A stretch of 64,000 nucleotides of DNA from Pedobacter ghigonis (GCF_903166585.1 NZ_CAESCM010000007.1:186001-250000), one strand, 5' to 3'; positions 22,801 to 34,213 are shown, numbered from the stretch's first letter. Notes: a model not told the origin generated them from the sequence alone. Program-made: numbers and translations.

Positions 22801-25800
22801 TCCCGCAACTGCTGTTCCATTTGTTGTAGCATAGGTAACATCGAATGCATTTTGAACCGCACTGTTTAAGGTTACCGTAAAGGTGGCTATACCTGCAGCC
22901 TCATTAATACTGGTTGGTGTAGCCGAAATACTTACAGTAGCAGTGTTATTATCGAGAATATTAATGCTGGCTGTTTTATCGGCTGGTACTGTGGTTACGT
23001 TAACCAGAGAACTGTTTGTAGACAACAGGTTGGCAATAACCGTTTCAGTTCCTTCAACCAGGGCATCGGTTTTAACCGGAATGGTAATGGTTGCTGAGGT
23101 TTGACCGGCAGGAATGGTAATGATTTTGGTTGCAATGGCATCGTAATCGGTACCTTCTACCGCAGTACCACCTAATGAATAAGTAACCTGCGTATCAGTA
23201 GCCGATGGATTACTTAAGTTAACGGTAAATGTTCCGTTTACTGGTCCGTTTTCATTTCCACTCGTACCCGCCGTAATAGATGCAACCGAAGTATCGTTAT
23301 CGGTAATGGTTGCCGTAGCTGTTGCAGTAGCAATGGTTACCAAACCACCTGTTGGGTTACTTAAGGTAGCCGTAAAGGTTTCGGCTGGCTCTACTACGTT
23401 ATCGTTTGTAATGGAAACCGTGAAAGTTTGGATGGCACCTGCCACTGAGCCTGCCGGGAAGGTTAGTGTTCCGTTTTTAGCTGTATAATCTAATCCGGCA
23501 GTTGCTGTGCCGTTTGCTGTAGCATAGTCTACCGTAAATGCATTTTGAACGGCATTATTTAAGGTCACCGTAAAAGTCGCTGTTCCGGCTGCTTCATCGT
23601 AACTGGTTGGCGTTGCCGAAATGCTTACCGTTGCAGGGTCGTTATCGGTAATGGTAGCCGTACCGGTTGCAGTAGCAATGGTTGTAAGTCCGGTTATTCC
23701 TGAAAGTGTAGCAGTAAAAGTCTCGCTTGTTTCGGTAATGTTATCGTTAATAACCGGAACGGTAAAGGTTTGTGTTGCGCCACTTACCGATCCTGCCGGG
23801 AAAGTAACAGTACCAGTTGTTGCGGTATAATCGCCTGGTTGAACAGCAGTACCATCGGCCGTTGCAAAATTAACAGTAAAACTATTTTGTACCGCACCGG
23901 TTAAGGTTACCGTAAAAGTAGCCACACCACCATTTACATTTTCGGCCACTGTAACATTGTTTATGGCTACTGATGCATTGTCGTTATCGGTAATTGATGT
24001 AGCAACACTTGCATTACCCAAAGATGCCGGGCCGGCTATTGATCCGATAGATACGGTATAACTCTCCGTGCTTTCAAGGATATTATCATCAACAATGGTA
24101 ACCGGAAAAGTAATGGTACCACTTGCTGCGCCCACAACTGCCCCTGCAGGGAAAGTAATGGTCGAACTTGTAAAGTTATAATCGGCTGCATTGCTGGTAT
24201 TAGGTGTAATCGCTGTTACCACAGTAACCGGCGAAGCCAGTGTTGTACCAGGCGTACCGGTAAGCGTAACGGTATAATTAACCGTACCTGCATTTTCGTT
24301 AACTAAAGCAGGTCCTGACAATACAACTGTTGGGTAAATGCTCACATTAACCGTAACCGGATCGCTCACTACCCCATCTGCAGTGGTTAAAGTATAGGTA
24401 TAGCTATCTGTTCCGGTATAACCTGTATTTGGTGTGTAGGTTACTTTTCCGGTTCCATCAACAGTGGTTGTACCATGTGCTCCGTTACCAGCCAATACAG
24501 TGGCATTAGTTGCACTTGCACCATCATTGGCTTTAACATCGGTAGTTACGGGTGTATTTACCAAAGTATTGATGTTGTCGGTTACCCCTACCGGTTTAAC
24601 CGAAATGATGAAAGTTTGCGATGCGCTTTGGTTTACACCGCCATTTGCTGTACCTCCGTTATCGTTTAATACAACTGTTACCGTAACCTTACCTGTAAAA
24701 TTAGCTGCAGGCGTGTAAGTTAAATTACCTGAAGCATCGATAGCTGGTTGTACTGTAAATGCAGCATTATTGTTATTGGTCAGACTAAAGTTTACCGTTT
24801 GCGTGGCCACCTCATCAGTTGGTCCGGCGGCAATAGCCGAAGCCCAGTTGTTTACGGTTTGTGCACCGGTATTGGCATTAATAAGCTGGTCGGCACCTTT
24901 TACAAAAGATGGTGCGTCGTTTATTGGATTGATGGTAATGGTAACGGTTTTAGCCGCTGTAGCATAAACTGTTCCGTCAAATCCATTCCAGTCAAAGTTT
25001 GCAGTGCCATTAAAATTGGCATCAGGTGTGAAGGTTATTTTATCTAAATCAGCGCTGTTAATTTCTTGTCCGGCGGTAATATTTACACCGTTTAATTTAA
25101 GCAGGCCATTAGCTGGCAGGCTTACCACCTGAATTTTAGTTAAGGCATTATTTTCGGCATCGGTATAGTGACCGGTAAAATCGGCAGGTACAAAAGGTAT
25201 AACCGTATCTTCATTTCCGGATTTGTTAAAGTTATCTACAACCGGTGGATCATTTACCGGAGTAACCGAAATATTAACTGTAGCAACAGACGAGTATGAA
25301 GTGCCGTCGCTTCCAGCCCAGTTAAAGCTCACATTTCCGTTAAAGTTTAAGGCAGGAGCAAAAACCAGATTGGCAATATCCGATGCTAAAATTTCCTGAC
25401 CGGCGGTAATCGCCGATCCGTTTAGCAACAGCGTTCCCTGTGTATTTGGAGGAAGGTTAGACAACTGGATTTTAGCCAATGCATCGCCTTCCAAATCGCT
25501 AAAGTTGCTGCTAAAATTAGTCAGCGTAAACGGTAGGTTAACATCTTCAGCAGTAGTTAAGCTGACGTTGTTAATGGTTGGGATATCGTTAACTGCCGCA
25601 ATAACAATATTTACATCATTTTGTGCAGTTGCATATGCTGTACCATCGCTACCATTCCATTTAAAGGTAACTGCACCATTAAAGTTAGGTGCCGGAACAA
25701 AGGTGATATTTGCCAGATTGGCAGCAGTTATTTCCTGACCGGCAACGATATTGGTTCCATTTAATTTCAATACACCCTGTGCGGCCGGTGGCAAGGTTAC

Positions 25801-28800
25801 GATCTGGATTTTGGCCAGTGCATCGCCATCCGCATCGGTAAACTGATTGGTAAAATCGCTGGCTGTAAAGGTTAAAGTTACATCTTCAGTACCTGCTTTC
25901 GGTACGGCCGTAATTACCGGGTTATCATTAACAGCGGCAATATTGATGTTTACATTAGCCGGGGTAGTTGCGTAAGCAGTGCCATCGCTACCATTGTAAC
26001 TGAATGATACATTACCATTAAAGTTAGCTGCTGGTACAAAAACCAGGTTGGCCAAATCTGCAGTTGCAATTTCCTGCCCTGCAGTAACATTAACACCATT
26101 TAATTTAAGCAAACCTTGCGCTGCTGATGGTAAACTTATCACCTGGATTTTAGCTAAGGTGCCATCAACATCGGTAAACTGACTGGTAAAATCTGTGGCA
26201 GTGAAAGTAACATTGGTATCTTCTGTTCCGTTTTTAGCAACATTAGCCACCGTTGGAATATCATTAACCGCCTGAATGCTTAAGGTTACTGTTTTGCTAT
26301 CGGTTAATGCCGGACCGCCGGTATTCCCCTGATCGTTTATCCCCACGGTTAAGGTAACATTACCATTTGCATTGGCTGCCGGTGCATAAGTTACTTTACT
26401 GGCAGCAATAAAAGCATTAATTGCCGTAGTGCTTCCGGTAATGGTAATGCTGTTGGTACCTGTGCCGGTAATTACAATACCTGCTTCGCTGGCGGCGCTT
26501 AGCGTACCCTGACCAGCAGGAACGCTTAAGGTAACCACTACATTCAGATTGCCAGCATCGGCATCAGCCACGCTAATACCTGTTAATGCCTTTGGCGTAT
26601 CCTCAACTAGTGCAATTGAAGCTGGTACCGTAGCCACCGGAGCTATATTGTAATCTTCGCGCCAATCGCGTTCTGCAGTTGCAGGAGTATCTAAATTAGG
26701 GAATGATGCAGGTGTTTGACCATTAGTTGGATTATAAGCCGCATCGTTATTATCAAAAGCATCATCCAAGCCATCTTTATCGGCATCGCTACCCAAGGCG
26801 ATTACATTGGCCACGCCGTTATTATCGGTATCGTAAGCTTCAATGGTATCGCTGTCGCCATCGTTATCTGAATCTAAATCCAGATAATCAGGTTTGCCAT
26901 CACCATCTGTATCTACAGGAGTTAAACCTGTTCCATAGGCATTATCTATACCGTCCTGATTGGTATCAGCGCCCGATGGTGCAATATAGGCGGCAGTAGT
27001 TTGTGCTTCGATATTATCCGGGATACCATCACCATCTGAATCAAGATCCAGGTAATTTGGAATGCCATCGCCATCTGTATCTACAGTACCTTCTACCGAA
27101 TCTTTAATGCCATCGCCATCAGAATCCAGATCAAGGTAATTCGGAATCCCATCAGCATCAGCATCTTTTACGGTCATTGGGGTACCAGAAGGATCGCCTG
27201 TTAAAGAACCGGTAAGGTTATTGTAATCATCAACAATATCTACAATACCGTCGTTATCAAAATCGTTGGTTACACCCGTACCTACTTTTCCGTCTCCGTC
27301 AGGATCAGGGCCTCCGTTTTCGGTTACATCAAAAATACCGTCGCCATCAGAATCTAAATCTCTGAAATTCGGAATACCATCGCCATCTTTATCTGGTGGC
27401 GTATAGCCTCCGTTAGCTGCCAGCGGAACACCGTTTGCATCAACCTTTGAAGCATCGATTAGACCAATCCCAGGCAAACCATTGTTATCAGGATCAGAAC
27501 CTCCCGCTTCAATTACATCCGGAATACCATCGCCATCCGAATCCAAATCGTGATAGTTAGGCAAACCATCGCGGCCACCGTCATCGGTAAAGCCATCTAC
27601 CGTATCTAAAATTCCGTCGTTATCATCATCTAAATCAATACCGTCAGGAACACCATCCCTATCGTAATCTGATGTTGATCGCCAATCCCTTTCACCACCC
27701 GGTGTCTGCGTATCAGGCATAGAAAGTGGTGTTTGACCAGCGTTTGTAGCGTAACCTATCGGACTGGTATTGCCATTATCGTTATCATAAATATCGGCCA
27801 ATCCGTCGCCATCGGCATCAGGTAATACATCCATAATGCCATCGGCACCTGCAGCGCCGGTTTGGTTATTTTTTACGTCAACCTCTAATGAACTATTTAC
27901 TGCGTTTTCAAGCCAGTCTCTAAATCCATCATTATCGGCATCTGTATCTACGTAATCGGGAGCACTACCTCCATCAATGTTTGAGTAACCCGAAACGGCA
28001 CCGCCATTGTTTACATCATAAGCATCATCAATACCATCACCATCGGTATCCAGGCCTTTTGGTGCCACGTACAAACTTGTAGGCAGACCTTCAATATTGT
28101 CGATAATTCCATCGTTATCATTATCAATGTCCAGGTAATTTGAAAGTCCGTCGAAATCACGATCCTGATTAAACAAGGTACTAATGGTTACAAAATCCGG
28201 GTCATTCAAATCTGAAAGTCCATCTTTATCCGCATCAACTATCGCCCCGGTACCAATAATACCATCGTTTTCGCCATCTATAATGTAAAAAGCTGCTTCG
28301 TAAGTATCCGGAATTCCATCTGCATCCGAATCGAGATCAAGGTAATTGGGTTTACCATCTTTGTCTTTATCCTGAATAACCAGTGCAGTACCACCAGCGG
28401 CCGGATCTAAAGTATCGATTAATCCGTTTCCGTTAACATCTACAAATGCGCCCGTACCAAATTTACCATCTTTATCAGGATCGTTATTGGGATTTCCGTT
28501 CGATTCTATGGCATCAACAATGCCATCATTATCCGAATCTACATCCAGGTAATTTGGAATACCATCGCGGTCAAAATCAGCGGTTCCTTCAACTGTATCT
28601 AAAATACCGTCATTGTCGTCGTCGAGGTCGACGCTATCTGGCACCCCATCGCGGTCAGAATCGATGGTAAGGTTAACAACATTAGAAACTACACTGGCAC
28701 AGGCATTATCAGATTGGGTAATCAACACCCTGTATTTATAACCTTCCATGGTGCTGTTTACACCTGTAATGGTTAAGGTATTGGTTGTTGCCCCGCTATA

Positions 28801-30759
28801 TAAACTGCTGTTGGTAATATTGCTAAAGCTTGTTCCGTTATTGGTACTTACCTGCCACTGATATTGGCTTGTACCTGTACCACCGCTGGTTACAACATTT
28901 AAAGTAACATTAGATAAAGCCCTTACATTTTGGTTAACAGGCTGAGTTGTGATGGTACTCGCCGTACCTACGGTAATGATTACCGGTGTTGTAGCTGCCG
29001 ACTGGCAGGCAACTCCGTTTAAGGTTGATACCGTTGTTCTGCGGTATTGGGTAGTTTGGGTTAAAGCACCCGGCGCATAAGTTGCAGCGTTTGCACCACT
29101 AATGATATTCCAGGTGGTACCGTTGGTAGAATTTTCCCAGATATAAGTTATTGTGCCAGCCCCTGTTCCGCCTGTGGTTGAACTAATTGGAGTTGGCGTT
29201 GTATTGGTACAGATGGTTTGACTGGCAGCAATTGCTCCGGCGGTAACCGCACTCTGTACGTTTACATCAAAGGTAAATGTATTGCCGCTACAATTATCTA
29301 ACACCGGTGTTACGGTGTAGCGAACGGTTGCAGTGGCAGCCGAGCTGTTAACCAGGGTTTGGCTAATTGGCGCACTTACTGCTGTTGTACCATTACTAAA
29401 GCCGGTAACGTTGCTTCCGCTAATCAGACTGGCTGTCCAGGTATATTTTAAATTGGCAATATTGCTTGTAGGCGTTACCGAGAAAGTGCCGTTGCTACAT
29501 AAGGTAGCCGGATTTGCAGCCGAAGCAGAAATATTTGGCCCAATAACAACTGTAATGGTAAAAGCAGTACCCGCACAACCTGCATTGGTTGGCGTAACGG
29601 TATAAACTGCAGTTGCTGTAGTAGTTCCGGTATTGGTTAAAGTTTGCGAAACTGAGCTGGCAGCAGTGCCTGAAGTTCCACCAGTAACCGTACCACCTGA
29701 AATGGTGGGAGCCGACCAGCTATAAGTGGTACCTGCCGGAGCATCTACCGGGGCAAAATTGAAAGAGCCCGATACACATAAATTATAGCTCTGGTTAGCA
29801 ATACTTGGCCTGGTAGTTACACTGATGGTTACCGGCGTTGATGATGCTTCGGTACAACCTCCACCTGTTACAATTGCCCTGAAAGAAGTTGTAACGTTAA
29901 GGTTGGTATAATTTAAAGTAGTTGAGGTAGTATTAGGCAAATAAGTACTCCAGGTCGTACCGTTATCGGTAGAATATTCCCACCTTACCGGGGTAGCTGT
30001 GGTATTGCCCAATGTTAAGGTTCCGTTACTGCCGCTACAAACCGGCGAAGCACCTGTAATGGTTCCGGTAGAAGTAATGGTAATGGTATGGGTAGCCGTT
30101 TTAGGCGTACAACCTGCTGCAGTTGCAGTAATGGTTGCGGTACCCGAAAATACAGGCGAAAAAGTAACCTCACCTGTTGTAGCATTAATTACTGCCTGCG
30201 AACTGGTAGTATTGATACTGTAGGTAATACTGGTTGCGTTAGTTGCAGTTGCCGTATAGGTTTGTGTACCCGCTCCCTGGCACCTGGTAGAAGTGCTTCC
30301 GGCAGCAAATACCGGCGTGCCTACCAGTCCATTTACCTGTATCGTTCCCGATGCTGATACGTTAGGACTTCCGCCTATAGTGGTTACGGTATAAACCTGT
30401 GCACCATTGGTTGTCGCACTTGGAGTGCCAGAAATAGTAAGCACCTTAGTACTCGAATTATAACTAGGCGTAACACCCGCTGGCAAACCCGTTACATTAA
30501 CACCTGTTGCGGTACCACCAATAGAATAAGTAATATTGGTAATGGCCGAACCTATACAAATATTTTGCGCATCTGTTGAGGCTGCAGAAGTTAAAGAAAT
30601 AGCCGTAATCGGTGTTGTACTGATGGTAACAGCATCATTTGCCGTATTAGGATCGGTTTGTGTTCCGGTTATGGTAGCCGTGTTGCTGTAATCGCCAGAG
30701 GCATTTACCTTGGCTGTAATTACCAGTGTAGCTGATGAATTGGGGCCTAACGAGCCCAC
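7534..30759 (-). CDS. Giant T9SS type B cell-surface adhesin A, main fragment (frameshifted from its 5' part)
   Basis: This 7,741-residue repetitive adhesin fragment has no signal peptide of its own. The apparent start is a GTG inside a DUF11 domain, and the frame stays open upstream to about 30957, where it meets the 551-codon frame after a one-base shift. Domains in order (approximate bases): DUF11 end and PKD/Ig-like sheets (30750-28670); Asp-rich thrombospondin-3-like calcium repeats (28665-26645); tandem-95/cadherin-like domains (26640-24920); about 40 Calx-beta domains (24335-10785); six cadherin-like domains (10780-9145); three DUF7507/DUF11 domains (9140-8100); one Big_9-like domain; and a T9SS type B C-terminal signal ([17 protein letters not shown], then [11 protein letters not shown] and GTYYYLLRV, ending LIRAFKK). 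PorP/SprF and OmpA genes follow. It should act in adhesion, surface layer or biofilm. It is broken if the frameshift is real. Confidence 0.9.
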   Translation of the reverse strand: MGSLGPNSSATLVITAKVNASGDYSNTATITGTQTDPNTANDAVTISTTPITAISLTSAASTDAQNICIGSAITNITYSIGGTATGVNVTGLPAGVTPSYNSSTKVLTISGTPSATTNGAQVYTVTTIGGSPNVSASGTIQVNGLVGTPVFAAGSTSTRCQGAGTQTYTATATNATSITYSINTTSSQAVINATTGEVTFSPVFSGTATITATAAGCTPKTATHTITITSTGTITGASPVCSGSNGTLTLGNTTATPVRWEYSTDNGTTWSTYLPNTTSTTLNYTNLNVTTSFRAIVTGGGCTEASSTPVTISVTTRPSIANQSYNLCVSGSFNFAPVDAPAGTTYSWSAPTISGGTVTGGTSGTAASSVSQTLTNTGTTTATAVYTVTPTNAGCAGTAFTITVVIGPNISASAANPATLCSNGTFSVTPTSNIANLKYTWTASLISGSNVTGFSNGTTAVSAPISQTLVNSSAATATVRYTVTPVLDNCSGNTFTFDVNVQSAVTAGAIAASQTICTNTTPTPISSTTGGTGAGTITYIWENSTNGTTWNIISGANAATYAPGALTQTTQYRRTTVSTLNGVACQSAATTPVIITVGTASTITTQPVNQNVRALSNVTLNVVTSGGTGTSQYQWQVSTNNGTSFSNITNSSLYSGATTNTLTITGVNSTMEGYKYRVLITQSDNACASVVSNVVNLTIDSDRDGVPDSVDLDDDNDGILDTVEGTADFDRDGIPNYLDVDSDNDGIVDAIESNGNPNNDPDKDGKFGTGAFVDVNGNGLIDTLDPAAGGTALVIQDKDKDGKPNYLDLDSDADGIPDTYEAAFYIIDGENDGIIGTGAIVDADKDGLSDLNDPDFVTISTLFNQDRDFDGLSNYLDIDNDNDGIIDNIEGLPTSLYVAPKGLDTDGDGIDDAYDVNNGGAVSGYSNIDGGSAPDYVDTDADNDGFRDWLENAVNSSLEVDVKNNQTGAAGADGIMDVLPDADGDGLADIYDNDNGNTSPIGYATNAGQTPLSMPDTQTPGGERDWRSTSDYDRDGVPDGIDLDDDNDGILDTVDGFTDDGGRDGLPNYHDLDSDGDGIPDVIEAGGSDPDNNGLPGIGLIDASKVDANGVPLAANGGYTPPDKDGDGIPNFRDLDSDGDGIFDVTENGGPDPDGDGKVGTGVTNDFDNDGIVDIVDDYNNLTGSLTGDPSGTPMTVKDADADGIPNYLDLDSDGDGIKDSVEGTVDTDGDGIPNYLDLDSDGDGIPDNIEAQTTAAYIAPSGADTNQDGIDNAYGTGLTPVDTDGDGKPDYLDLDSDNDGDSDTIEAYDTDNNGVANVIALGSDADKDGLDDAFDNNDAAYNPTNGQTPASFPNLDTPATAERDWREDYNIAPVATVPASIALVEDTPKALTGISVADADAGNLNVVVTLSVPAGQGTLSAASEAGIVITGTGTNSITITGSTTAINAFIAASKVTYAPAANANGNVTLTVGINDQGNTGGPALTDSKTVTLSIQAVNDIPTVANVAKNGTEDTNVTFTATDFTSQFTDVDGTLAKIQVISLPSAAQGLLKLNGVNVTAGQEIATADLANLVFVPAANFNGNVSFSYNGSDGTAYATTPANVNINIAAVNDNPVITAVPKAGTEDVTLTFTASDFTNQFTDADGDALAKIQIVTLPPAAQGVLKLNGTNIVAGQEITAANLANITFVPAPNFNGAVTFKWNGSDGTAYATAQNDVNIVIAAVNDIPTINNVSLTTAEDVNLPFTLTNFSSNFSDLEGDALAKIQLSNLPPNTQGTLLLNGSAITAGQEILASDIANLVFAPALNFNGNVSFNWAGSDGTSYSSVATVNISVTPVNDPPVVDNFNKSGNEDTVIPFVPADFTGHYTDAENNALTKIQVVSLPANGLLKLNGVNITAGQEINSADLDKITFTPDANFNGTANFDWNGFDGTVYATAAKTVTITINPINDAPSFVKGADQLINANTGAQTVNNWASAIAAGPTDEVATQTVNFSLTNNNNAAFTVQPAIDASGNLTYTPAANFTGKVTVTVVLNDNGGTANGGVNQSASQTFIISVKPVGVTDNINTLVNTPVTTDVKANDGASATNATVLAGNGAHGTTTVDGTGKVTYTPNTGYTGTDSYTYTLTTADGVVSDPVTVNVSIYPTVVLSGPALVNENAGTVNYTVTLTGTPGTTLASPVTVVTAITPNTSNAADYNFTSSTITFPAGAVVGAASGTITFPVTIVDDNILESTESYTVSIGSIAGPASLGNASVATSITDNDNASVAINNVTVAENVNGGVATFTVTLTGAVQNSFTVNFATADGTAVQPGDYTATTGTVTFPAGSVSGATQTFTVPVINDNITETSETFTATLSGITGLTTIATATGTATITDNDPATVSISATPTSYDEAAGTATFTVTLNNAVQNAFTVDYATANGTATAGLDYTAKNGTLTFPAGSVAGAIQTFTVSITNDNVVEPAETFTATLSNPTGGLVTIATATATATITDNDTSVASITAGTSGNENGPVNGTFTVNLSNPSATDTQVTYSLGGTAVEGTDYDAIATKIITIPAGQTSATITIPVKTDALVEGTETVIANLLSTNSSLVNVTTVPADKTASINILDNNTATVSISATPTSINEAAGIATFTVTLNSAVQNAFDVTYATTNGTAVAGLDYTATSGTLNFLANAAAGTTLTFNVPINNDNLVEPNETFNGTLTGVTGGLVTIATASAAVTITDNDAAVASIAAGINGNETGPINGTFVVTLSNPVSTDTQLTYTLSGSATEGSDYSPIATKTITIPAGQTSGTITINVQADALTESTETVIAALVSSNSAATVNTTPASINIIDANTASISIATTPTVNESAGTATFTVTLNNAVQNAFSVNYSIADGTATAGLDYTATSGTLNFPANAAAGTVLSFTVPINNDNIAEISETFTATLSGITGGIVVISNATATATITDNDAATVSIIAGTNGNENGPANGTFTVKLSNPSSTDTQITYTLGGTATEGTDYDAIATKTITIPAGQTSGTITIPVKTDVIVEGTETVVATIVATNSALVTVAPSPADKTASININDNTTASITVSATNDGAEPGTQGLFTFTLSNVATTDTQITYALSGTATSGTDYSTLGTTVTIPAGQTSVTLPVLVLDDTFVEPTETVVLTMVAATSNPAITASTAPATVNINDNDNATVSVGNVSVTENGTNATFTVTLTGNVQNAFTVNYATANGSALAGTDYTATTGSVTFPAGSLSGATQTINIPLINDNIAELAETFTVTLNSVGAGSTVTIPATGATGTATITDDDAASVAIANTSAIESAGNMVFTITLTGNVQDAVSVNYTTADNTAIAGSDYTAKTGVITFPAGSVSGATQTILIPITDDNVTENAESFKVTLSGATAPLTITQAEGIGTINDNDASTVSISATPTSVDEAAGTATFTVTLNRAVQAGFSVDYATANGTATAGNDYTATTGTLNFPAGSLAGATLTFTVPVTNDNIVEPAETFVATISNVTGGLVTIATNTATATITDNDTSVATITPGTPGNENGPVSGTYTVTLSNPSATDTQLTYTLGGTATEGSDYASIVTKTITIPAGQTTATITIPVLTDALVEGAETVIATLATTNNPAVTVSNTPASINIGDNTTATVTVAATADGAEPAVPGTFTFTLSNAATTDTQITYAISGTATSGTDYTAIGTTVTIPAGQKTATVSVPVTDDNIAEGNETVILTMTAATSNPSITASTTPATVNIADNDTAVATITPGIAGNENGPVSGTFTVTLSNPSSQATTITYTLGGSAAEGSDYTAITTKTITIPAGQTTGTITIPVLADALVEGTETVIATLATSANALVTVSNTPASINITDNNTATLSIAATPASINEADGTATFTVTLSNAVQNAFTVDYATANGTATAGIGSDYTATNGTLTFPAGSPAGATLTFSVAINNDNLVEPAETFDGILSNVTGGLVTIATSSATVTVNDNDVSVATVTPGSNGDETGPANGTFTVTLSKPSSTDTQITYTLGGTATEGNDYSAITTKTITIPAGQTTGTITIPVLADGVTESIETVVTNLVNTSNPSITINAAPASINILDANTASVSITATPSVNEGDGTVTFTVTLNNAVQDAFSVNYATVNGTAIDGLDYTATSGVLNFPANSAAGDKLTFTVPVTDDGIVEATENFTATLSNITGGVVLISNATATATILDNDSSIATIAAGVPGDENGPVNGTFTVTLSKPSSTDTQITYTLGGTATEGSDYTPFVSKTLIIPAGQTTGTITVSVLADDLVEGTETVIATLTTSGNPQITVNNTPASININDATTATVTVAATTDGAEPTTPGLFTFTLNHPATTDTQITYSVSGTAVSGLDFTAIGTTVTIPAGQTTATVSVPVLNDNVAEETETVILTMVAATSNPAITAGTAPATVNITDNDTSVATITAGTPGNENGPLNGTFIVTLSNPSSVPTTLTYTLNGTATEGSDYTTIVTKTITIPAGQTTGTISIPVLADQIIEGNETVTATLTNSANPLVTVSNTAASINIDDNSTATVTVSATTNGAEPATPGLFTFTLSNVSTTDTQITYSVNGSATSGTDYTAIGTTVTIPTGQTTATVTVPVIDDNIAEGIETVVLTMQAATNNAAITASATPATVNIADDDTSIASISAGTNGAENGPVNGTFVVTLSNPSAQPTTITYTIGGTAVEGSDYATIVTKTITIPAGQTTATISIPVLADNLVEGIETAVVTLTSSANSLVSVSNTPASINIIDNTTATVTVAATTNGAEPTTAGQFTFTLSNVSTSDTQITYAVSGTATSGTDYTAIGTTVTIPAGQTSATVSVPVLNDELVEGTESVVLTMTAATNNAAITASTSPATVNITDNDTAIATVTAGTTGNENGPVNGTFTITLSKASATDTQLTYTVGGTAVEGSDYSPVVKTITIPAGATTATITIPVLADAIVEGTETVVVTLGTSNNPLVSVNNTPANINILDNNTATVSIAATPVINEAAGTATFTVTLNTAVQNSFSVDYNTANGTAIAGLDYTATAGTLIFPANSAAGTSLTFTVPVNDDNIVEPAETFSANLSNVIGGLVTIGTSAATVSITDNDTAVATIAPGINGNESGPVNGTFTVTLSNPSATDTQLTYTLAGTATEGTDYASIVTKTVTIPAGQTTATITIPVIVDAVAESIETVVATLATSNNPAISVNGTAASINLLDANTANVSISISAPSISEGVSTVTLSVLLNIAVQNSFTVDYATANGTALSGLDYTATSGTLTFPANSAAGTVLNVVIPIIDDHLIENSESFTVGLSNVVGADVAIGTSPATVVIADNDSAVASITAGTNVNENGLINGVFNITLTNPSATPTTLTFALTGTATESSDYSAVTKTIIIPAGATTATITIPVLADALAEGTETVIATLTASDNPAITLDNTPANVNITDADAASVSISATPVINENAGTATFTVTLNNAVQNSFTVNYATVNGTAASGTDFTATSGTLTFPANSAAGATLTFTVPINDDNLVEPTETFSVALSDVTGGVVTLGTSSATVSITDNDVSVATITTGTNGNENGPVSGTYTVTLNNPSSTDTQITFTVGGTATEGSDYSVITKTITIPAGQTTGTITIPVVSDAVVEGTETVVVTLVSTNNSNVTVNNTPASINILDNNAVSASISVFQTNVDEAAGTATFTVTMSGSVQDAFSVDYNTSNGTAIAGLDYVATSGKLTFPAGSAAGASLTFTVPIIDDNLAEPAETFNGIISNVTGGLVTIDDGIATVTITDNDASVATITAGTAGNENGPVNGTFTVTLSKPAATDTQLTYTLNGTATEGSDYSNIVTKTITIPAGQTTATITIPVLSDAIVEGAETVVATLVTSGNPLVSISNTPATINIADNTQAIVTVAATVDGAEPATAGQFTFTLSHVSTTDTKITYAVSGTAGSGTDYTSIGNTITIPAGQTTATVSVPVLNDNIVEGTETVILTMNPATSNTEIIASATPATVNITDNGSSIASVTAGTNGNENGPVNGIFTVTLNNPSATDTQLTYTLTGTAAEGTDYSIIVTKTITISAGQTTGTITIPVLTDAIAEGNETVIATLISSGNPLITISNVPATINIADNNNAAVSISATPTINESAGTATFTVTLSAAVQNAFTLAYTTNDGTALAGLDYTTTSGTLTFPAGAAAGSTLTFTIPVNNDDIVEADETFSATISNVTGGLVTIGTATATTTITDNDTSVATIAAGVDGNENGPANGTFTVTLSKASATDTQLTYTLGGTASEGSDYSAIVTKTITIPAGQTSGTINIPVLTDALLEGDETVIATLTLSGNPAITVSNVPASINITDNNAATVSISGAPTVNESAGTATFTVTLNNAVQNAFTVAYATSNGTAMAGLDYTTTSGILTFPAGAAANTSLTFTVPINDDNIVETGETFNASISNVTGGLVTIANNTATTTIVDNDASVATITAGTDGNESGPANGSFNITLSKASATDTHLTYTLGGTATEGSDYSAIVTKTITIPAGQTTATISIPVLSDAIVEGVEIIIATLTLSDNPSVTVSNAPATINVLDGTNTTVTVAATADGAEPATAGQFTFTLSNVSTTATQITYTVSGTAASGTDYTAIGTTVTIPAGQTTVTISVPVLDDNLNEGNEMVILTMNAATNNALIVANTTPATVNIRDNRAPVATSPALSTNEDSAVNGSITATDADNDPLTFAVTTPPAHGTVVVNPDGTYIYTPAPNYNGTDVFIITVSDGKGGTTAVTVSVTVTPVNDAPVATAPAVVTNKNTPVNGTITASDVDGDPLTFTVTTQPAHGTVVVNADGTYTYAPANNYSGADSFTVTISDGKGGTIAVTIPVTVNPTNVAPVVTAPAITTNEDNAVNGTITATDADGDPLTFAVTTPPEHGTVVVNADGTYTYTPAPNYNGTDTFTVTVSDGKGGTTTVTISVTVAPVNDAPVATAPFLVTTKNTPVNGTITASDVDGDPLTYTATTLPAHGTVVVNADGTYTYTPTAGYSGADTFTVTISDGKGGTTTVTISVTVNSTNDAPVATAPAITTNEDNSANGKITATDADGDPLTFTVTTPPAHGTVVMNPDGTYTYTPAPNYNGTDTFTVTVSDGKGGTTTVSISVTVSPVNDVPVATAPAITTPQNTAVNGSITASDVDGDPLTFTVSTPPAHGTVTVNADGTYTYTPAAGYSGADSFTVIVSDGKGGTTTVTIPVNVTLVAAPAMSLTKVATNAVSKAGDVINYNIVVTNTGNVTLTNVTVSDAGADAGSILPAGIASLLPGASVTVTAKHTVTLTEVNTGLFSNQASATAQTPNGGTLNKPKSDDPNTTAVDDATVTVIAPASTLTLVKTGTLSSDGNSITYNFTVKNTGNVTLHIITLTDAKLGLNRVIPGTLAPGATVTDSYVYQLTQADKDAGSVTNTAGIAAQTPANVTVKDVSGTAENNDAPTVTVIQSSGAIALVKTATFSGNKVTYTFTIKNTGAVTLNTITLTDAKLGLNNKAITVAGGLAPGATVTNVEVYTLTQADKDLGTVTNTASVNAKTAGGANVSDISGTSDGNNAATVIAVPKSPKAVDDEGGTVANKPVTINVLANDDPGNSTLDQLTVEIMVQPKHGKVVVNADGSITYTPDPGYNGDDTFSYRVKDAFGYYTNVAAVTLTANFAGLTIPNLFTPNGDGINDTFEILGINQYQTNELTIVNRWGNEVFRAKGYQNNWTGEGLNEGTYYYLLRVKKAGSDQYEVFKGYITLIRAFKK
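9145..10780 (-). repeat. Six tandem cadherin-like (VCBS/tandem-95 type) domains in adhesin A
   Basis: Six domains of about 91 residues (about 272 bp) each start NxAPVxTxPA, carry [13 protein letters not shown] and end [16 protein letters not shown]. The second residue block alternates between a NED form and a KNT/QNT form, so the pair of domains may be the unit that was duplicated. Confidence 0.85.
10785..24335 (-). repeat. Array of about 40 Calx-beta domains in adhesin A
   Basis: I count 40 domains averaging about 113 residues (about 339 bp), many ending in a TDNDxSVA or DNNxATV joint. There are three recurring classes: one opening [22 protein letters not shown], one [21 protein letters not shown], and one [21 protein letters not shown]. 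Neighbouring domains usually belong to different classes, so the array is built from alternating pairs. Calx-beta domains in other proteins bind calcium and form rigid stalks. Confidence 0.85.
26645..28665 (-). repeat. Asp-rich thrombospondin type 3-like calcium repeats in adhesin A
   Basis: About 670 residues repeat DxDxDGxxD units such as [23 protein letters not shown] and [12 protein letters not shown]. This is the pattern of thrombospondin-3/EF-hand-like calcium-binding loops. It separates the head and Ig-like part from the long stalk, and likely stiffens or folds only with extracellular calcium. Confidence 0.88.
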
Positions 30760-30935
30760 ATTCCAAAGACCAGTACCGCTGGTATATGAGGTTCCGGTAG
30801 ATGCCGTGTGACTTACGTAAGTATAACCCGATTTCAGTAAATCGGTTACTGATACCCCAAGCGCAGTACCTACCCCATTGTTACTTGCTGTTACAGTAAA
30901 TTTTACTGATCCGTTTACTGCAGGAGTTGAATTAT

Positions 30936-32591
30936 CTACCGTTTTGGAATTGCCCTGTCAACATTACATAAAGCTACAGTTACAGGTAAAGATTGTGCGC
31001 TTGTACCACAACTTAGTCTAGAGGTAATGGTATATGTTCCTGATTCGGTTGGAGTGTAACTGTTCCCGGTTGCACCAGCAATTGCCACTCCATTAAAGTA
31101 CCATTGAAATGGCGCAACGCCTGAAGGATCCGCTGTTAAGGTTGCACTATTACAGCTTGGTTGAGTGAGCGTTGGTTTAAGCGCCTGCTCGGGCAAAGGC
31201 GTAATAAAATTTGACATGGAATAACCACCACCACTTTGTACCATGGCAATGTTCATCCTGGTAGCACTTGTAAAGGTTAAGGCTGCTGGTGTACCAATGT
31301 TTGCATTGGTAAAATCGATAATATAATTTCCGGTACTTCCCAGTTGTCGCCTTACGCCAACCCCAGCAATAGTTTCTATGTCGGTATTGGTATAGTTTGT
31401 AGTCCCCCCGGTTGTGGTTAAAAATACCTTATCGGTTGCACTTTTAGTGGTGATATAGCCAAAATAAGGCAGATCTCCACCACCGCTGCCCCTAAATTTA
31501 TAGGTTTTGGCCACTAAACTACCTCCACACGAAGTTACCGGAGCCAATGTAAGCATATCCACCTCACATCCATCTGCTGTACCCGAATAGGCTACCACAT
31601 TCTTAGTTGCCAAAATCCTTGATGTACTGTATTGACTTCCTGAAACACCGTTTACGATGGTTACAAAACTACCCGCCGCAACTAAATTATAAGTATTTGT
31701 TGAGGTTAAAGTACCATTAGCATTATAATTGGTTACCGTTAAAGTGGTATTGGCTTGCGTGGCCACAATAGTGGTTTGCTCTGCAGTAGAGTTACCCGCA
31801 CTTCTAATTACCAGGTATTCGCTACCTAACGAGGTAACTGGTGGCACCGGATTAAAAACACCATCACCACAGCCGGCAGGTGCATCTAAATTAGAGCCTG
31901 AGTTCATTACTACAGGAGCCGAACTTTCTACTAATCCGCCAATGGGCGTTTGGAAAATATAACTTTGTCCAACATTTAAAGTCGTAATAGCCGTTCCGTT
32001 TAATTTCACGGTGGTATTATTCTCAATCGCCATTACACTGTACACCACATTACTTAAGCCATCCCGGTAATAACCTACCCTGAAAGAAGTACCTATAGCT
32101 GCATCTCCAAAACTGAATAGCGCCGAATTTCCTTTAATATTGGCATCAGTATAGGCATCAGAAGCCACGTTACGGATGTTTACCGTAATCGGGTTATTAC
32201 CTTCTACAATAATTCCACGATCGTTTAATATGGTATTTAAGGCATTGGCCGAAACTGAATTTGGGTTCCCTACGAAGCGATAAACGGCAGGTGCTGTTGG
32301 CGTTGGCGTAAGCGTAGTAACCAGGGTTCCGTCACTTTTCTTAACCGTTACCGATGTTCCGGATGTATTGGTAGTAACTACCAGTTCGTTCGCCTGGCTC
32401 CAGTATTGCCACGGAGCCGGGGCAATATAATGTGTTTTATAAGTTTGTGCTTTCGTTAAGCCAATATTGGCGAGCAAAAACAACATCAAAAAGACTAAAA
32501 AGCGACTAAAAGCGTTTGCCAATGGTTTAAAAAAACCAAAAGTTTTAGACAAAGAAAGGCACAAGGAATGAGAAGGTAAATTTTTATTCAT
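30936..32591 (-). CDS. N-terminal head of giant adhesin A (frameshifted, ends early)
   Basis: This 551-residue frame carries a long-n-region signal peptide (ending GLTKAQ, near residue 49) and a head closely similar to the first 600 residues of adhesin B ([21 protein letters not shown]). The head resembles the IgGFc-binding-protein N-terminal family, with [21 protein letters not shown] and [18 protein letters not shown]. An Ig-like domain with paired cysteines follows (about 468-541). The frame ends [16 protein letters not shown], where adhesin B reads [15 protein letters not shown]. The other frame supplies [19 protein letters not shown] from the same place. One missing base therefore explains the split. 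Alone, this product would have no T9SS signal and would remain in the periplasm. I read it as the 5' part of one gene. Confidence 0.88.
   Translation of the reverse strand: MNKNLPSHSLCLSLSKTFGFFKPLANAFSRFLVFLMLFLLANIGLTKAQTYKTHYIAPAPWQYWSQANELVVTTNTSGTSVTVKKSDGTLVTTLTPTPTAPAVYRFVGNPNSVSANALNTILNDRGIIVEGNNPITVNIRNVASDAYTDANIKGNSALFSFGDAAIGTSFRVGYYRDGLSNVVYSVMAIENNTTVKLNGTAITTLNVGQSYIFQTPIGGLVESSAPVVMNSGSNLDAPAGCGDGVFNPVPPVTSLGSEYLVIRSAGNSTAEQTTIVATQANTTLTVTNYNANGTLTSTNTYNLVAAGSFVTIVNGVSGSQYSTSRILATKNVVAYSGTADGCEVDMLTLAPVTSCGGSLVAKTYKFRGSGGGDLPYFGYITTKSATDKVFLTTTGGTTNYTNTDIETIAGVGVRRQLGSTGNYIIDFTNANIGTPAALTFTSATRMNIAMVQSGGGYSMSNFITPLPEQALKPTLTQPSCNSATLTADPSGVAPFQWYFNGVAIAGATGNSYTPTESGTYTITSRLSCGTSAQSLPVTVALCNVDRAIPKR
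30939..30959 (-). other. Frameshift junction joining the two adhesin A frames
   Basis: Between the Asp codon at 30957-30959 and the Lys codon at 30943-30945 there are 11 bases where adhesin B has 12. The full span 7534-32591 is 25,058 bases; adding one makes 8,353 whole codons. The likely site is the GGG run (CCC on the plus strand at 30953-30955). It could be a true mutation or a sequencing or assembly error. Confidence 0.85.
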
Positions 32592-33249
32592 ACACGGCAG
32601 ATGATCGTCATAATTGAAAGAGCACTGTTGTAATAAATTTATTTCGTGCTATTCCACATCCCCCTACTTACGAAATTTTAAAACCTGTGGTTTTAAGAAT
32701 ACAATAAATTTTTACTCACTGCTTCAATCAGCTGCAAAGATATATTATTAAGTATCACGTTTTTTACCTGCACAACGAAAATCGTACAATTAATCCTACA
32801 AAAAAGTTATATTTTGATTTCTATCAAAAAAATCATTGCCTGGATGTGCCTAATCGAATGTTTTAAACTTATTGTGTTTTGCAATTGTTGATCTGGATCA
32901 ATTACTGACTCACAACCTACAGCTATATAGCGATTTATAGGCATCTGGGTCAAAGCTTAAATCAGATAGAATTTAAATATGTAAACCTGAAAAGCAGATA
33001 AACATGATTCAGTTTGTTAACATTACCGGATTGTAGCTGTAGAAAGTAAGGCAATACACGATTTTGTGTATAACCGCCCGAAAATTTGTATCAAAATTGT
33101 ACAGCAGGGTTTACACCGCTTTGTATGTTTAGAAGGCCGGATAGCGGTTGAAGCAGGTCAGCTGATCTGCAATACAAAAGCAGCAAAGACCAGCCCATCC
33201 AAACCTTTACCTGTTTTAGTATGTTCTTCTTTAACTAAATACGAAGATC
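32592..33249. other. 658-bp intergenic region between adhesin A and the small plus-strand gene
   Basis: This A+T-rich stretch separates two divergent genes and should hold both promoters. Apart from the candidate -7 element at 32735-32742 I see no structured RNA, repeat or convincing gene. A 73-codon plus-strand frame at 33066-33287 overlaps the small gene and has no family features. Confidence 0.6.
32735..32742 (-). promoter_or_regulatory. Candidate Bacteroidota -7 element upstream of adhesin A
   Basis: The minus strand reads TATCTTTG, matching TANNTTTG, 144-151 bases before the ATG. A -33 TTTG at the usual distance is not clear, so the call rests mainly on the -7 match and its position. 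Confidence 0.35.
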
Positions 33250-33435
33250 ATGAGTACAGAAAAGAAAGACAGCATAGGAGAAAATAAGGAGAATGCGAAA
33301 GGAACTTCAAAAGAAAAAGCCTCTTTTGATCAAAATGGAGCAGGCTCGTCGGATAAATTTGGACAGGCAGGCTCCACTCACAACGAATCGGGAGAGAGCG
33401 GTTTGGGCACCAAAAATAAGAACAGGGAAAGATAA
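33250..33435 (+). CDS. Small hydrophilic protein of unknown function
   Basis: This is a 61-residue, highly polar, glycine-, serine-, lysine- and glutamate-rich peptide (starts MSTEKKDSIGENKENAKG) with no hydrophobic segment, signal or cysteine. It is probably disordered, like small stress-related Bacteroidota proteins, but I do not recognise a family. It is the only plus-strand gene between the two cassettes. Support for it being real comes from the perfect 16-bp hairpin at 33428-33462 that overlaps its stop codon and forms a shared terminator with the convergent response regulator. The call remains moderate because of the short length and low complexity. Confidence 0.5.
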   Translation: MSTEKKDSIGENKENAKGTSKEKASFDQNGAGSSDKFGQAGSTHNESGESGLGTKNKNRER

Positions 33436-33462
33436 AAAGAGTAAAATACTCTTTTTATCTTT
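33428..33462. terminator. Shared bidirectional terminator containing both stop codons
   Basis: A perfect 16-bp stem (33428-33443 with 33447-33462, AAA loop) has A/T-rich arms, giving U-rich ends in both directions. The stop of the small plus-strand gene (33433-33435) and the stop of the minus-strand response regulator (33455-33457) both lie inside the stem. Confidence 0.75.
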
Positions 33463-34102
33463 CGTAAATGCTCATTTTTTCGGCAAGTTCGATAATACTC
33501 TTTATTTTCAGTTTTTGAAAAAGCCTCAACTTATACGTACTTACAGTACCCATTTGAAGATTTAACTGATTAGAGATCTCCAATACACCAATACCTTTGG
33601 TTAAAAGTTCTGCTACTTCAAGCTCTCTGCCCGAAAGTTTGGTAAAAGGATTATCGGCATCGTTACCCAATATGCTATTGAACATATTTTCTTTAACGTT
33701 TCTGCTCGAATAACGGCTACCCGCTAAAATTGTGGTAATTGCAATCACAATTTCTGATTCTTCAGCATTTTTAGTTAAGTAACCCGATGCGCCCGATTTC
33801 AAATAAGGAACCGCGTAGATATTCTCATTTAATGAAGAAAATACCAGGATTTTTGCATTTGGCTGAACCAATTTAAGTTGATCGATTACCTTAAGGTTGT
33901 TTCCACCCGGCAAGTTTACATCAATGATAATTAAACTCGGCGATTTCTCTGCTTCAACAAGGGCTTGCTCAAGCGTTGATGCATGGATAATTTCGACACC
34001 TGGCCAAAAGTCTGATATTAAACCTTTTAAGCCACGACGAATGATCTCATGATCGTCGGCAATAAGCACGGTGAAGCCGCTAACAGCATTTTTTGTCTTC
34101 AT
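33455..34102 (-). CDS. LuxR/NarL-type two-component response regulator
   Basis: This 215-residue response regulator has an N-terminal receiver domain and a C-terminal LuxR-type helix-turn-helix. Numbered from the ATG at 34102, the acidic pair is Asp16-Asp17, the phospho-acceptor is Asp61 (LIIIDVNLPG), the conserved Ser/Thr is in VFSS (89-90) and the switch lysine is Lys111 (GYLTKNA). The DNA-binding part covers about 156-202 (LSGRELEVAELL, then GTVSTYKLRLFQKL). I prefer the ATG at 34102 over an upstream TTG at 34123. No sensor kinase gene is nearby. It sits exactly between the two adhesin cassettes, 111 bases after cassette B, so control of one or both is an attractive inference but not shown. 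Confidence 0.93.
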   Translation of the reverse strand: MKTKNAVSGFTVLIADDHEIIRRGLKGLISDFWPGVEIIHASTLEQALVEAEKSPSLIIIDVNLPGGNNLKVIDQLKLVQPNAKILVFSSLNENIYAVPYLKSGASGYLTKNAEESEIVIAITTILAGSRYSSRNVKENMFNSILGNDADNPFTKLSGRELEVAELLTKGIGVLEISNQLNLQMGTVSTYKLRLFQKLKIKSIIELAEKMSIYER

Positions 34103-34132
34103 TGTTTTTATAATATTGTGCAAGTTAATAAA

Positions 34133-34213
34133 AAGTTATTTTTTTGTACGCTAATGTAAGTTATTTTTTGTCCAAAAGTGTAAATATTATTATACACAAT
34201 TAAGTTATTTTGT
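34133..34213. repeat. Three direct repeats upstream of the response regulator
   Basis: AAGTTATTTT(T)nGT occurs at 34133-34147, 34158-34171 and 34202-34213, all in the same orientation, in the gap between the SprF gene of cassette B and the response regulator start. A GTGTA/TACAC half-site pair lies between the second and third copies (about 34178-34198). These could be binding sites for the regulator itself. Confidence 0.4.

Noticed and set aside
8036..30357. Many plus-strand frames of 60-305 codons opposite adhesin A, the largest at 9829-10746
   Set aside because: They are antisense shadows of the low-complexity Thr/Val/Ala-rich repeats; the frames recur with the repeats, have odd composition and no family features.
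30936..30960. Programmed ribosomal frameshifting as an explanation for the split adhesin
   Set aside because: I see no slippery heptamer and no downstream pseudoknot, and the paralogue reads straight through; a plain one-base loss or sequence error is simpler.
33066..33287. 73-codon plus-strand frame overlapping the small gene start
   Set aside because: It overlaps the better-supported 61-codon frame, has an irregular composition and no visible motif.
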